Shown in pieces: positions 20,284 to 29,589 of a DNA stretch of 49,038 nt. The DNA comes from Deinococcus ruber (GTDB lineage Bacteria; Deinococcota; Deinococci; Deinococcales; Deinococcaceae). The translations under genes and the position numbers were made by a program. The DNA is taken from positions 1 through 49,038 of the forward strand of contig NZ_BMQL01000033.1 in the NCBI RefSeq assembly GCF_014648095.1, given 5' to 3'. How positions within the stretch are numbered: the first letter of the stretch is position 1; each line of letters opens with the position of its first letter. The notes under the pieces were generated by a model. The model searched no databases and had not been told where the DNA came from. It saw only the letters and a program-made list of their open reading frames with translations.

Positions 20284-22431
20284 ATGACCCATTCCGACGT
20301 ACCGTTTCCGTCTGTCCGTTCCCTGCTGCCCGCCGACGGCGTGTATTACCGCGCCTGCAATCTGTGCGAGGCCATCTGCGGCCTGGAACTGACCGTGAAG
20401 GGCGGTGAGGTGGTGGATGTGCGCGGCGACACCTCGGATCCGCTGTCGAAGGGCCACATCTGCCCGAAGGGAGCGATGCTGCCCGACCTGCACCGCGACC
20501 CCGACCGGCTGAAACGCCCGCTGCGCCGCGAAGGAAGCGCCTGGGTCGAGATGGAGTGGGAAGACGCGCTCGATTACGTGGTCGAGCGCCTGAAAGCGGT
20601 GCAGGCACAGCATGGCCCGGACGCGGTGGGCGTGTATCAGGGCAATCCCAGCGTGCATAACAGCGGCACCCTCCTGAGTGCGGGCGGATTCCTGAAGGCG
20701 CTGGGCACGCGCAACTTCTATTCGGCCACCAGCGTCGACCAGCTGCCGCACCACCGCGCCGCACTGGAAATGCTGGGACACCCGCTGCTGCTCCCGATTC
20801 CCGATGTGGACAGAACCGACTTCCTGCTGATGATGGGAGCCAACCCCGCCGCCAGCAACGGCAGCATCCTGACCGCGCCGGGCCTGAAGGAGCGCCTGAA
20901 GGCCATTCGCGGGCGCGGCGGGCGGGTGGTGCTGCTCGATCCACGCCGCACCGAAAGCGCCGCCTACGCCGAACACCACTTCATTCGCCCCGGTACAGAC
21001 GCCGCGCTGCTGCTGTCGCTGCTGCACGTGATCTTCGCGGAACATCTGGAAAAACCGGGCCGCCTGCTCGACTTCACCGACGGACTGGACGCGCTGCGGG
21101 CCGCCGCTCTCCCGTATTCGCCGGAAGCGGTGGCGCGGCAGACCGGGCTGGACGCCGAGTTTATCCGCACGCTGGCCCGCGACTTCGCCGCCAGTCCTTC
21201 GGCGGTGGCTTACGGACGCATCGGGCTGAGCACCCAGGCGTTCGGCGGGCTGTGTCAGTGGCTGCTGAACGCGCTGAACATCGTGACCGGAAACTTTGAC
21301 CGCGAGGGGGGCGCGATGCTGCCGCTGCCCGCCTTCGATCAGCTGATGCGGGCGAAGAAGGGCGAGCGCCCGCTGCACCGCTCCGCCTCGCGGGTGCGCG
21401 GGCTGCCGGAATTCGACGGCGAGTTCCCGAGCGCTGCCCTGGCCGAAGAGATGGATACCCCCGGCGCGGGCCAGATTCGGGCATTTATCAGCGTGGCGGG
21501 CAATCCGGTGCTCAGTACCCCGGACGGCGCGAGGCTGGATAAAGCGCTGGAAGGGCTGGAATTCATGGTCAGCATCGACCCGTACCTGAACGAGACGACC
21601 CGGCACGCCGACGTGATCCTTCCGCCCGCCACCGGGCTGGAAACCGAGCATTACGACGTGATCTTCCACCATTTCGCGGTTCGCAACACAGCGCGGCTGA
21701 ATCCGGCGGTCTTCCCTATCGGGCCAGATCAGCGCTTCGACTGGCAGATTTTCGGCGGTCTGCGCGAACGCCTGACCGGGGCGCGTGGCAACGACCCCGC
21801 CGCACGGCTGGCGCTGGGCCTGAAGCACGGGCCGTACAAACTGGAACTCGACGCGCTGAAGGCTGCCCCGCACGGGCTGGACTTCGGGCCGATGAAGCCC
21901 TGCCTGCCACAGCGGTTGCTGAACGAACAGGGGCGCATCCAGCTCGCTCCGCAGAGCTTTCTGGACGACCTGCCCCGACTGGACGCCGCGCTGAGTGCCC
22001 CGGTTCCGGCCTTCGTGCTGATCGGACGGCGGCAGCTTCGCAGCAACAATTCCTGGATGCACAACACCCCCCGCCTGATGCGCGGCACCGACCGCTGCAC
22101 CCTGATGCTGCACCCGGACGACGCCGCGAAACTGGGCGTGGAAGCAGGCGAACAGCTGAACGTTACCAGCCGGGTGGGAAGCGTGACCGTGCCCGCCGAA
22201 GTGACCGATACGCTGATGCCGGGCGTGGTCAGTCTGCCGCACGGCTTCGGCCACGGCAGGAGCGGCACCCGCCTGAGCGTGGCGCAGCAGCACCCCGGCG
22301 CAAGCTACAACGACCTGTCCGACCCACTGCTGCTCGATGAATTGACCGGAAACGCGGCAGTGAGTGGTGTTCCGGTGGAAGTGGCGAAGGTAGCACAGAG
22401 AGTAGAGGTGGAGGTGCTGAGCGCGGATTAA
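20284..22431 (+). CDS. molybdopterin-dependent oxidoreductase with 4Fe-4S cluster
   Basis: 715 residues, of the DMSO reductase/formate dehydrogenase superfamily. The N-terminal cluster motif is C25-x2-C28-x3-C32-x27-C60 (ACNLCEAICG and GHICPKG). Cofactor-binding regions include MMGANPAASNGS and LLDPRRTESA. The C-terminal domain contains IGRRQLRSNNSWMHN and LPHGFGHG. Near the expected metal-ligand position the sequence is SATSVDQLPHH, with no Cys or Sec, so formate dehydrogenase activity is doubtful. There is no twin-arginine signal, so it is cytoplasmic. No partner electron-transfer subunit or cofactor genes are adjacent. The ATG at 20284 has GGAGG upstream; the longer open frame back to 20065 is not supported. 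The substrate is unknown. Confidence 0.9.
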   Translation: MTHSDVPFPSVRSLLPADGVYYRACNLCEAICGLELTVKGGEVVDVRGDTSDPLSKGHICPKGAMLPDLHRDPDRLKRPLRREGSAWVEMEWEDALDYVVERLKAVQAQHGPDAVGVYQGNPSVHNSGTLLSAGGFLKALGTRNFYSATSVDQLPHHRAALEMLGHPLLLPIPDVDRTDFLLMMGANPAASNGSILTAPGLKERLKAIRGRGGRVVLLDPRRTESAAYAEHHFIRPGTDAALLLSLLHVIFAEHLEKPGRLLDFTDGLDALRAAALPYSPEAVARQTGLDAEFIRTLARDFAASPSAVAYGRIGLSTQAFGGLCQWLLNALNIVTGNFDREGGAMLPLPAFDQLMRAKKGERPLHRSASRVRGLPEFDGEFPSAALAEEMDTPGAGQIRAFISVAGNPVLSTPDGARLDKALEGLEFMVSIDPYLNETTRHADVILPPATGLETEHYDVIFHHFAVRNTARLNPAVFPIGPDQRFDWQIFGGLRERLTGARGNDPAARLALGLKHGPYKLELDALKAAPHGLDFGPMKPCLPQRLLNEQGRIQLAPQSFLDDLPRLDAALSAPVPAFVLIGRRQLRSNNSWMHNTPRLMRGTDRCTLMLHPDDAAKLGVEAGEQLNVTSRVGSVTVPAEVTDTLMPGVVSLPHGFGHGRSGTRLSVAQQHPGASYNDLSDPLLLDELTGNAAVSGVPVEVAKVAQRVEVEVLSAD

Positions 22432-22542
22432 CACAGCACCCCTGAAACTGTGCGGGTAACTTTCCAGCAGACTGCCTTCTTATCAGGAAACGAGTAGGTT
22501 CAGCCAGGGTAAAGCGCCGCGCCACGCGCTACCCTGCCTCCT

Positions 22543-23835
22543 GTGACCAGTTCCTCTGCCCGCCCCGACAGTCTCGCCGCCCTGCGTTTCTCGGCGGTGC
22601 GCTGGCTGCTGCTCTCCGGGACTGCCGAGGGGCTGGCTGCCCGCGCCCTGGCAGTCGTCATCGGCTATCAGCTGTACCGCGTCACGCATTCGCCGTTGGC
22701 GCTGGGCTGGCTGGGGCTGGTCGAGGCGATTCCGGCGCTGGGGCTGGCGCTGCTGGGCGGCCACTTTGCAGATCGGCGCGACCGTAAACGCATCGTGCTG
22801 ATGACACGGGCGGTGATGCTGCTGACCGCGCTGGGCATGGCGCTGTTTTCGACCACCGAAGTGGTGAGTCTGGCGGCGCTGTACGCGTTGGTCTTCGTGT
22901 CGGGGCTGGCGCGGGGCTTTGGCGAACCGGCAGCGAGCGCCTTCGAAATGCAGGTGGTACCGAGCGCCGTGTACGTCAACGCGGCGTCGTGGCTGGGCAG
23001 CGCGGGGCTGGCGGCCTCGATGCTGGGGCCAGCGGTGGGCGGATTCGCCTTCGATCTGCTGAGCGCCCACGGAGCCTATCTGCTGATCGCCGCACTTCAG
23101 GGCGTGGCGCTGATCGCGGTGTGGCGCGTGCCGGTGACGGGTACGCCGCCAAAAACGGAAGCCGAGAACGCCGAACCGATCTGGGACAGCATCCGCGAGG
23201 GGCTGAATTTCGTGCGGCGCGACCCGGTGTTGCTGGGCAGCATGGCGCTCGACCTCTTCGCCGTGCTGTTTGGCGGGGCAGTGGCGCTGCTGCCGATCTT
23301 TGCCGACGACATCCTGAAGGTGGGCGCAAAGGGGCTGGGCTTTCTGGTGGCCGCGCCTTCAGTCGGAGCGCTGCTCGTGACGCTGTGGGCCACCCGCTTT
23401 CCGCCCACCAGAAACGCGGGGCGCACGCTGCTGCTGTGCGTAGCGGGCTTCGGCGTCAGCATCATCGTGTTTGCGCTGTCGCGTTCGCTGTGGCTGTCGA
23501 TGGTGGCACTGGTGTTCAGCGGCGGCTTCGACGGCATCAGCATGGTGATCCGCCGCTCGATTCTGCGGCTGCGTACACCTGCTCACCTGCGCGGCAGGGT
23601 TGCCAGCGTCAGCCTGCTGTTCATCGGATCGAGCAACGAAATCGGAGCCTTCGAAAGCGGATTCGCCGCCAATCTGCTGGGCACGGTTCGCAGCGTGTGG
23701 CTGGGCGGCATCGTCACGCTGCTGGTGGTGGGCGTGTCGGCGTGGCGCTTGCCGGAGCTGCGGCGCTTGAGTCTGGCGGGCATTGCCGACGAAGACAGCC
23801 AGCCGCAGAGCGGTGAAGTTCTGGAGAGCCGATAA
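22543..23835 (+). CDS. MFS transporter (EntS-like)
   Basis: 430 residues with about twelve membrane helices. The conserved loop between helices 2 and 3 is GGHFADRRDRKRI (GxxaDrxxrkr motif, about 67-79). The overall arrangement is that of drug- or siderophore-exporting MFS proteins of the EntS group, for example SGLARGFGEPAASAFEMQVVP. The substrate is not predictable. The start is GTG seven bases after TACCCT (22530-22535), without a Shine-Dalgarno. It converges on the HD-GYP gene. Confidence 0.9.
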   Translation: MTSSSARPDSLAALRFSAVRWLLLSGTAEGLAARALAVVIGYQLYRVTHSPLALGWLGLVEAIPALGLALLGGHFADRRDRKRIVLMTRAVMLLTALGMALFSTTEVVSLAALYALVFVSGLARGFGEPAASAFEMQVVPSAVYVNAASWLGSAGLAASMLGPAVGGFAFDLLSAHGAYLLIAALQGVALIAVWRVPVTGTPPKTEAENAEPIWDSIREGLNFVRRDPVLLGSMALDLFAVLFGGAVALLPIFADDILKVGAKGLGFLVAAPSVGALLVTLWATRFPPTRNAGRTLLLCVAGFGVSIIVFALSRSLWLSMVALVFSGGFDGISMVIRRSILRLRTPAHLRGRVASVSLLFIGSSNEIGAFESGFAANLLGTVRSVWLGGIVTLLVVGVSAWRLPELRRLSLAGIADEDSQPQSGEVLESR

Positions 23836-23864
23836 GCGCCTGGAAGAAGCCGGGAGGCAGGCGC
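23836..23864. terminator. possible bidirectional hairpin between convergent genes
   Basis: GCGCCTG and CAGGCGC form a 7-bp perfect stem with a 15-base loop starting directly after the MFS stop codon. The HD-GYP stop codon is nine bases away. There is no T-run, so termination is only a guess. Confidence 0.35.
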
Positions 23865-23872
23865 AGTCGGTG

Positions 23873-25507
23873 TCAGCCTCTCTCTTCGTCTATTCCGCCT
23901 TCTTCGATGATGCTCCGCAGCACCGCCACCACGCCCGCATCGAACTGATGCCCCGCCTGCCGTTCGATCTCGTCCAGCGCTTCCCGCGTCGTCCACGCCC
24001 GCTTGTAGGGGCGCTCGCTGGTCAGGGCGTCGAACACGTCTGCCACCGCGACGACCCTGGCGGGCAGAGGAATCGACTCGCCTGCCAGTCCGTTCGGATA
24101 GCCGCCGCCGTCCCAGCGCTCATGGTGGGCATACGCAATCGCGCGGGCCAGCTTGATGAGTGAACTCGATCCGTTCGCCAGCATCTGATAGCCGTAAGAG
24201 GTGTGCTGTTTCATCTCTTCGCGCTCGGCGGCGGTCAGCAGTCCAGTTTTCTTCAGAACGCCTTCCCGGACACCGATTTTTCCGATGTCGTGAAGCCGGG
24301 ACGCCATCGACAGATCGGTGGCCGATGCCAGACCGAGCCTGCTGGCAAGCCGGTAAACCAGGTGGCCCACGCGCCCGGTGTGCTGCCCGGTGGTGCCGTC
24401 GTGGTACTCACCGACCAGTGCCAGACTGTCGATCAGCTCTACAGCACTGTTCTGGACTTCGGCCTTTGCCTGGGCAAGGTCGCCTGCCTGCTGCATCAGC
24501 CGGGGAAATCCGTGGCTCACCCGTTGCCCGATCTTGTCGAAGATCTTGATCCGCTTCTCCAGCAGCTCGATCAGCGTGGCGGTGGCTTCGCGGGCTTTAT
24601 AGAATTCGATAGCCAGATCGTAGATCAGCAGGGTGGAACGGTTGAAATTGGAGGTGCGCTCAATCAGGTCGAAGGCGGCGCGAAAATGCGTGTCGGCGTG
24701 GTCGAATCGGCCCCTTCGCCGTTCCTCCAGTGCCCAGGCGGTATACAGGATATTCAGGAACAATGGGCTTTTTTCGCTCAACTCGGCCCGCAGAGAACTC
24801 AGGGTGTCTTCGTCAAGGGGCGTACCGAGCAGCGCACTGGCGAGCAGTTCCACCGTTCGCAGGTGGTAATAACTGGCATGCGACACCCCCGACGTGGCAA
24901 TGGCGTCCAAGCTGATCCGAAAACGCTGGAGCGCCCCCGCATAGTCGCGGGAAACGAGCAGCGCCAGACCGACATTTCCTTCATACACCACCCGATTCCA
25001 CACCGACGCATAAAAATGTCCTTCCGGGGGAAACACACAGGCCATCTGCGAGGCTTCCAGAAAGGCTTCGTCAAACCACAGATAGGCATAGAAATTGAGC
25101 AGAACCTGATACCAGTAGCCCTGCAACTCGGCACCCACAGACGGAATCAATAATCTCGCCTTGATGGTGTACTCTATCGCCTCGTCCTGATTCTCTATCA
25201 GCACATTGACGCGGCTTGCTTCACAGGCCACCAGAAAATCCTCTTCCGATGTCAATTTTCCCTGTTCGCTCAGAGTAATCAGGGGGCGAATCTCTGAGAG
25301 GGCCGTCTCAAGTTTCCCAAGCTGCCGCAACGTAACAATTCGCAGGATTCTTATTTTATTCTGGTCTGCTGTCTGCACCATCCACATATTTTCTGGCCGA
25401 CTTGCCGCTATAAAATCTTCGATACTGATATGATAAAGACCAGTTTCACCGGATATCTTCAAAATATTGGCAAAAAATGTATTTTGCTGTGAAGTTTCCA
25501 GATCCAT
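23873..25507 (-). CDS. HD-GYP domain phosphodiesterase with TPR-like N-terminus
   Basis: About 544 residues. HD-GYP proteins hydrolyse cyclic di-GMP. The domain is complete: SRLHDIGKIGV at about 403-413 (HD pair), the HH pair in YAHHERWDGGGYPNGLAG (about 460-477), and VAVADVFDALTSERPYK. The 330 residues before it are helical with TPR-like spacing and have no membrane segment, so sensing is probably cytoplasmic or by protein contact. The frame is open to 25618, but its first ATG lies in the upstream gene's terminator. ATG at 25507 (MDLETSQQ) or 25549 (MEVLSP) are the candidates; neither has a convincing ribosome site. The first 70 codons are richer in A+T than the rest. Confidence 0.85.
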   Translation of the reverse strand: MDLETSQQNTFFANILKISGETGLYHISIEDFIAASRPENMWMVQTADQNKIRILRIVTLRQLGKLETALSEIRPLITLSEQGKLTSEEDFLVACEASRVNVLIENQDEAIEYTIKARLLIPSVGAELQGYWYQVLLNFYAYLWFDEAFLEASQMACVFPPEGHFYASVWNRVVYEGNVGLALLVSRDYAGALQRFRISLDAIATSGVSHASYYHLRTVELLASALLGTPLDEDTLSSLRAELSEKSPLFLNILYTAWALEERRRGRFDHADTHFRAAFDLIERTSNFNRSTLLIYDLAIEFYKAREATATLIELLEKRIKIFDKIGQRVSHGFPRLMQQAGDLAQAKAEVQNSAVELIDSLALVGEYHDGTTGQHTGRVGHLVYRLASRLGLASATDLSMASRLHDIGKIGVREGVLKKTGLLTAAEREEMKQHTSYGYQMLANGSSSLIKLARAIAYAHHERWDGGGYPNGLAGESIPLPARVVAVADVFDALTSERPYKRAWTTREALDEIERQAGHQFDAGVVAVLRSIIEEGGIDEERG

Positions 25508-25591
25508 TGGCCGTATTTTTGCACACAGGCAGGGCGACAAGACCTCCATAAATACTCTGGGACGGTGAAGCGGAAAGTGGCGCAGCACATC

Positions 25592-25622
25592 AAAAAGGGA
25601 ATGCACCGTTACGTGCATTCCC
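25592..25622 (-). terminator. intrinsic terminator of the acyl-CoA dehydrogenase gene
   Basis: On the minus strand GGGAATGCAC pairs perfectly with GTGCATTCCC around a six-base loop, and TTTTT follows (25596-25592). It lies 28 bases past the dehydrogenase stop codon. Confidence 0.9.
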
Positions 25623-25650
25623 CCAACCCGCTTCTGTTAGCGAACGACGA

Positions 25651-27474
25651 TCAGGCGCTGACGACCTCGCGCTCGATGCCGAATACCACGTCATCGACGG
25701 CCAGCGTTTCGTTGCCCGCCTTAATGGTGGCAGCAAGCGCTTTGGTCTCGGGGAACAGCTTGGCGTAGTAGAACTTGGCGGTCTGAAGCTTGCTCTTGTA
25801 GAACCCGTCTTTGTCGTTGCCCGCCGCGATGCCTTCCAGAGCGGCCTTGCTCATCAGGGCGAACAGGTAGGCGTAGGTGACGTGGCCCATATAGCGCAGG
25901 TAATCGACGGCGGCGGCGTTGGCTTCGGCCTGATCCTGCATGGCCTTCTGGCCGACCACCATCGTCAGGCTGCCGAGCTGCTGTGCGCCCTTGCCCAGCG
26001 CGTCGAGCATCGGGGCGAGGTCTTCATTGCCCTCGTTCTCCTCGATAAACGCCTGGAGCATGCCCGAGAGCTTCTGAAGCTTCTTGCCGCCGTCGCCCAG
26101 CACCTTGCGCCCGATCAGGTCGAGTGCCTGGATGCCGTTGGTGCCCTCGTAGATCTGACCGATGCGGGCGTCACGGACAAACTGCTCCATGCCCCATTCC
26201 TTGATGTAGCCGTGCCCACCGAAGACCTGCTGCGCGAGCACCGTGCTGGTAAAGCCGTTGTCGGTCATGAAGGCCTTGGCGATGGGCGTCATCAGGGCGA
26301 CCAGATCGGCGGCTTCCTCGCGCTTGGCCGCGTCGGGGTGATGCTGCTCGATGTCGATGCTGAGCGAGAGCCACAGCGTCAGGGCGCGGGCGGCCTCGTT
26401 GTACGCCTTCGCGGTCAGCAGCATGCGGCGCACGTCTGCGTGCACGATGATCGGGTCGGCAGGCTGAGCCGGGTCCATACGCGGCTCGTGGCGCATCTGA
26501 ATGCGGTCTTTGGCGTAGGCCAGCGCATTCTGATAGGCCACCTCGCCCAACCCCAGGCCCTGCATGCCGGTGCCCAGGCGTGCGCCGTTCATCATCACGA
26601 ACATGGCCTGCATGCCCTTCTGCGGCTGCCCGACCAGAAAGCCCTTCGCGCCGTCGAAATTCAGCACGGCAGTGGCATTGGCCTTGATGCCCATCTTGTG
26701 TTCCAGGCTGGCGCACACGACGCCGTTGCGCTCGCCCAGGCTGCCATCGGCGTTCACATTGAATTTGGGCACCAGAAACAGCGAAATGCCTTTCGTTCCG
26801 GCGGGCGCACCCTCGATGCGGGCCAGCACCAGATGCACGATGTTATCGGTAAAGTCGTGCTCGCCAGCCGAAATGAAGATCTTGGTGCCGGTGATGCTGA
26901 AGCTGCCGTCGCCGTTGTCCACCGCTTTGGTTCGCAGCAGGCCCAGGTCGGTGCCGCAGTGCGGCTCGGTCAGGCACATGGTTCCGGTCCACTCGCCCGC
27001 CAGCAGCTTGGGCAGATAGATGTTCTTGGTGGCGTCGTCGCCGTAGGCCTTCAGCGCGGTGTACGCGCCGTGGCTCAGGCCGGGGTACATGCTCCAGGCG
27101 ATGTTGGCAGCGATCATCATCTCGCTGACCGCGTTGCCGATCACGTGCGGCACGCCCTGCCCGCCGTATTCGGGGTCGCCGTCGAGCGCCGTCCAGCCTG
27201 CCGCCGCGTACTGCTTGTACGCTTCCTTGAAGCCCGCCGGAGTCTTGACCACGCCGTCGGCTACGGTGCAGCCCTCAGCGTCGCCGCTCATGTTCAGCGG
27301 CTGAATCACGTTGCTGGCAAAGCGGGCCGCCTCGTCGAGAATCTGGTCGGCAAGGTCGGCGGTGTGGGTCTCGTTCTGCGTGTAGTACGGCACTTCTGAC
27401 AGCGCGGCCTCGGCCTTGAACACGTCTTTGAGCAGAAAGCGCATGTCGCGCAGCGGAGCCTTGTAGGTGGGCAT
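25651..27474 (-). CDS. acyl-CoA dehydrogenase (large, with extra C-terminal domain)
   Basis: 607 residues. It removes hydrogen from acyl-CoA to give trans-2-enoyl-CoA, passing electrons to ETF, in the first step of beta-oxidation. The FAD region contains MCLTEPHCGTDLG and ITGTKIFISAGEHD. The later part contains MQGLGLGEVAYQNALAYAKDR and QVFGGHGYIKEWGMEQFVRD, as in the family. It is about 200 residues longer than short- and medium-chain forms; the added C-terminal helical domain is shared with the paralog at 34261-36051. The start MPTYKAPLRD follows GGAGG, with an extended -10 box 65 bases upstream. The stop is followed by a strong terminator. Confidence 0.95.
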   Translation of the reverse strand: MPTYKAPLRDMRFLLKDVFKAEAALSEVPYYTQNETHTADLADQILDEAARFASNVIQPLNMSGDAEGCTVADGVVKTPAGFKEAYKQYAAAGWTALDGDPEYGGQGVPHVIGNAVSEMMIAANIAWSMYPGLSHGAYTALKAYGDDATKNIYLPKLLAGEWTGTMCLTEPHCGTDLGLLRTKAVDNGDGSFSITGTKIFISAGEHDFTDNIVHLVLARIEGAPAGTKGISLFLVPKFNVNADGSLGERNGVVCASLEHKMGIKANATAVLNFDGAKGFLVGQPQKGMQAMFVMMNGARLGTGMQGLGLGEVAYQNALAYAKDRIQMRHEPRMDPAQPADPIIVHADVRRMLLTAKAYNEAARALTLWLSLSIDIEQHHPDAAKREEAADLVALMTPIAKAFMTDNGFTSTVLAQQVFGGHGYIKEWGMEQFVRDARIGQIYEGTNGIQALDLIGRKVLGDGGKKLQKLSGMLQAFIEENEGNEDLAPMLDALGKGAQQLGSLTMVVGQKAMQDQAEANAAAVDYLRYMGHVTYAYLFALMSKAALEGIAAGNDKDGFYKSKLQTAKFYYAKLFPETKALAATIKAGNETLAVDDVVFGIEREVVSA

Positions 27475-27538
27475 GGTGATTCCTCCAGAGAACTGAATGA
27501 GCGGAGAGCCGAACAGCGAATTGAAATAACTTGGACTG

Positions 27539-27544
27539 AGTATA
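27539..27544 (-). promoter_or_regulatory. extended -10 promoter of the acyl-CoA dehydrogenase gene
   Basis: Minus-strand TTTGTTATACT is an extended -10 (TGnTATACT). A short AT-rich leader and a GGAGG ribosome site lead to the start at 27474. The box overlaps the motif ACTCAGT that also occurs downstream of the acyl-CoA ligase promoter. Confidence 0.6.
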
Positions 27545-27705
27545 ACAAATTTTGAGGCGAAAGGTATCGAGAATGAGGAGTCGGGCAAGGGCCACCACAG
27601 CGCTCACCCGGCTCCTGCCCTTCTCTCCTTTCCAGCTCCGTTCTGAAGGGCGCACCCTGGAGGCTGGCGATGCTTCCGACCTTTACCGCTCCAACCCCGA
27701 GCGCC

Positions 27706-29415
27706 TCACTCCTTTTTCTGTTCCAGCCGCGCCGCTTCCTGAAGAGGCCGCCACGTGACCTTCCCGGTGGGGCCTTTGGGCAGGCTCTCGGCAAAGCGCA
27801 CCTCTCGCGGAGCTTTGTAATGTGCCATCTGAGAACGCGCCCACTCGATGAATTCGGCCTCGGTCACGGTCATGCCGTCGCGCAGCACCAGAATCGCCCG
27901 TGCCCGCTCGCCGTTGCGCTCGTCGGGCACCGCGATCACCACCGCTTCCTGCACCGCCGGATGCGCGTGCAGCATGGCCTCGACCTCGGCAGGCCAGACC
28001 TTCATCCCGGCGGCGTTCACCATGCGCTTCAGCCGGTCTACGAAGAAAAAGTAGCCCTCGGCATCGACGTAGCCCAGATCACCACTGCGGAAGAATTTCT
28101 TGCCGTCCAGTTCCAGAAACGCTTCCTGGCTGGCTTCGGGGCGGTTCCAGTAGCCCTGAAACACCTGTGGGCCGTGCAGCACGATCTCGCCCGTCTCGCC
28201 CTGTGGCAGTTCCTTCAGGGTATCGAGATCGATAATGCGGGCATCCACGCCGAAAAACGGAATGCCCAGGCACTGCAACTTCGGGCGCTCGATGGGGTTG
28301 GAGTGCGTCTGAGCCATCGTTTCCGACAGGCCATAGCCTTCCAGGAATTCCAGCCCGCTCAGCTCCTTCCATTTTTTCCCCAGCGCTTCGGGCATGCTGG
28401 CCCCGCCGCCATTGACCAGTTTCAGCGACACCAGATCTTCGCTGGTCAGGAGCGGATTGGCGAGCAGATCGACCACCATCGTGGCGGTGTTCGTCCAGCC
28501 GGTAATTTCCAGGGCGCGGATCAGCTGGCGGGCGGTTTCTCTGTCCCAGCGGGCCATGATGACCAGGGTGCAGCCCATGAACATCGGGCTGAGCATGCTG
28601 CTGGTAAACCCGGTGACGTGAAAGAACGGCAGCGATACCAGCATTTTATCGGCGCTGGTCATGTTGGCCCAGTACGCCCCGCCCGCCGCATTGGCCTGCA
28701 CCGACGAGTGCGTATGCATGCACCCCTTCGGAAAGCCGGTGGTGCCGCTGGTATACGGCATCACGCACAGATCGGCGGGCGACACCTGTGCCTGTGGGGC
28801 GGGCAGGGCGACCTTCAGCGCCTCTTCCCAGGTGATATCACTGTCCTGCACGGCAGCCACCCTGTCGAGCCCCGCCGGAAACGCCACCCCGCCCCGGTCG
28901 TCCGGCAGCCCCTGCGCGAGCGTAACCGTGACCAGATTCTTCAGGCCGCCCTCTCTGGCCGCACCGTACAGTTCGGCGGCCACCACGCCCGCCTTCAGGC
29001 CCGCGTCTTGCAGGAAGAAGGCGAATTCCTTGGGGCCGATCATCGGAGCCAGCGGAATGACCACCGCGCCCAGTCGCCAGATGGCGTGGGCCGCCGCGAT
29101 CCACTGCGGGCTGTTTTGCAGGCAGATCATCACGCGGTCGCCCTTCTGCACGCCTACCGACGCCAGATAGCCGCTGAACCGGTCGGCCTGATCGAGCAGG
29201 TCGGCGTAACTGGTCTGCTGGCCGTAAAACCACGTGGCGACCTTGTCTGGATAGCGCCGGGCCGACACCTGAAGGTTGTCGTACAGGCTGGTCACGGGCA
29301 GCGGGATGCGGCGCGGCTTGCCCTTGGGCCAGTACCGGCCCGCCAGTGGCGGCAACGGATCAGGGCTGGCAGGAAGTGGCGTGATGGGGGAAACAGAGGT
29401 GGGCGTCGCGGTCAT
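27706..29415 (-). CDS. AMP-dependent acyl-CoA synthetase/ligase
   Basis: 569 residues. It activates a carboxylic acid, probably a fatty acid, to its CoA thioester through an acyl-AMP. The AMP-binding signature is MPYTSGTTGFPKG; further motifs are EGYGLSETMA, FFRSGDLGYVDAEGYFFFVDRLKRM, and the C-terminal PKGPTGKVTWR with the catalytic Lys. The start MTATPTSVSP at 29415 follows AGGAG, with TATAAT about 100 bases upstream; the longer frame to 29541 overlaps that promoter. The stop lies 232 bases before the acyl-CoA dehydrogenase start, with a separate promoter between them. The enzyme fits the lipid-degrading region; chain-length preference is unknown. Confidence 0.93.
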   Translation of the reverse strand: MTATPTSVSPITPLPASPDPLPPLAGRYWPKGKPRRIPLPVTSLYDNLQVSARRYPDKVATWFYGQQTSYADLLDQADRFSGYLASVGVQKGDRVMICLQNSPQWIAAAHAIWRLGAVVIPLAPMIGPKEFAFFLQDAGLKAGVVAAELYGAAREGGLKNLVTVTLAQGLPDDRGGVAFPAGLDRVAAVQDSDITWEEALKVALPAPQAQVSPADLCVMPYTSGTTGFPKGCMHTHSSVQANAAGGAYWANMTSADKMLVSLPFFHVTGFTSSMLSPMFMGCTLVIMARWDRETARQLIRALEITGWTNTATMVVDLLANPLLTSEDLVSLKLVNGGGASMPEALGKKWKELSGLEFLEGYGLSETMAQTHSNPIERPKLQCLGIPFFGVDARIIDLDTLKELPQGETGEIVLHGPQVFQGYWNRPEASQEAFLELDGKKFFRSGDLGYVDAEGYFFFVDRLKRMVNAAGMKVWPAEVEAMLHAHPAVQEAVVIAVPDERNGERARAILVLRDGMTVTEAEFIEWARSQMAHYKAPREVRFAESLPKGPTGKVTWRPLQEAARLEQKKE

Positions 29416-29512
29416 GGCATCTCCTGAGGGCCGACAGCATGAAGAAGAGCGCTGCAAGCTGTCGTTGAACCCGGTGTAGCGAACTGAGTTGGAATACGGC
29501 TGAGAGGCCCAT

Positions 29513-29518
29513 ATTATA
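29513..29518 (-). promoter_or_regulatory. consensus -10 box of the acyl-CoA ligase gene
   Basis: A perfect TATAAT on the minus strand, 98 bases upstream of the start codon. No clear -35 box. A 9-base palindrome, AACTCAGTT (29490-29482), lies in the leader and may be a regulator site. Confidence 0.6.
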
Positions 29519-29589
29519 CCGCGCCGCCCTGTCCGGGCCACCTACTTTTTTCATGCCCGCATCAGGGCACGCTCAGTTTCTGCCTGCCT

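Noticed and set aside
20188..22434. Long open frame (748 codons) antisense to the molybdopterin oxidoreductase, and a similar one (585 codons) at 27670-29427 opposite the acyl-CoA ligase
   Set aside because: Both are shadows of strongly coding genes in high-GC DNA; no domains, no start signals, compositionally biased.
25508..25618. Longer N-terminus of the HD-GYP protein starting at 25618
   Set aside because: The first codons lie inside the terminator hairpin of the upstream gene, so translation from there is unlikely.
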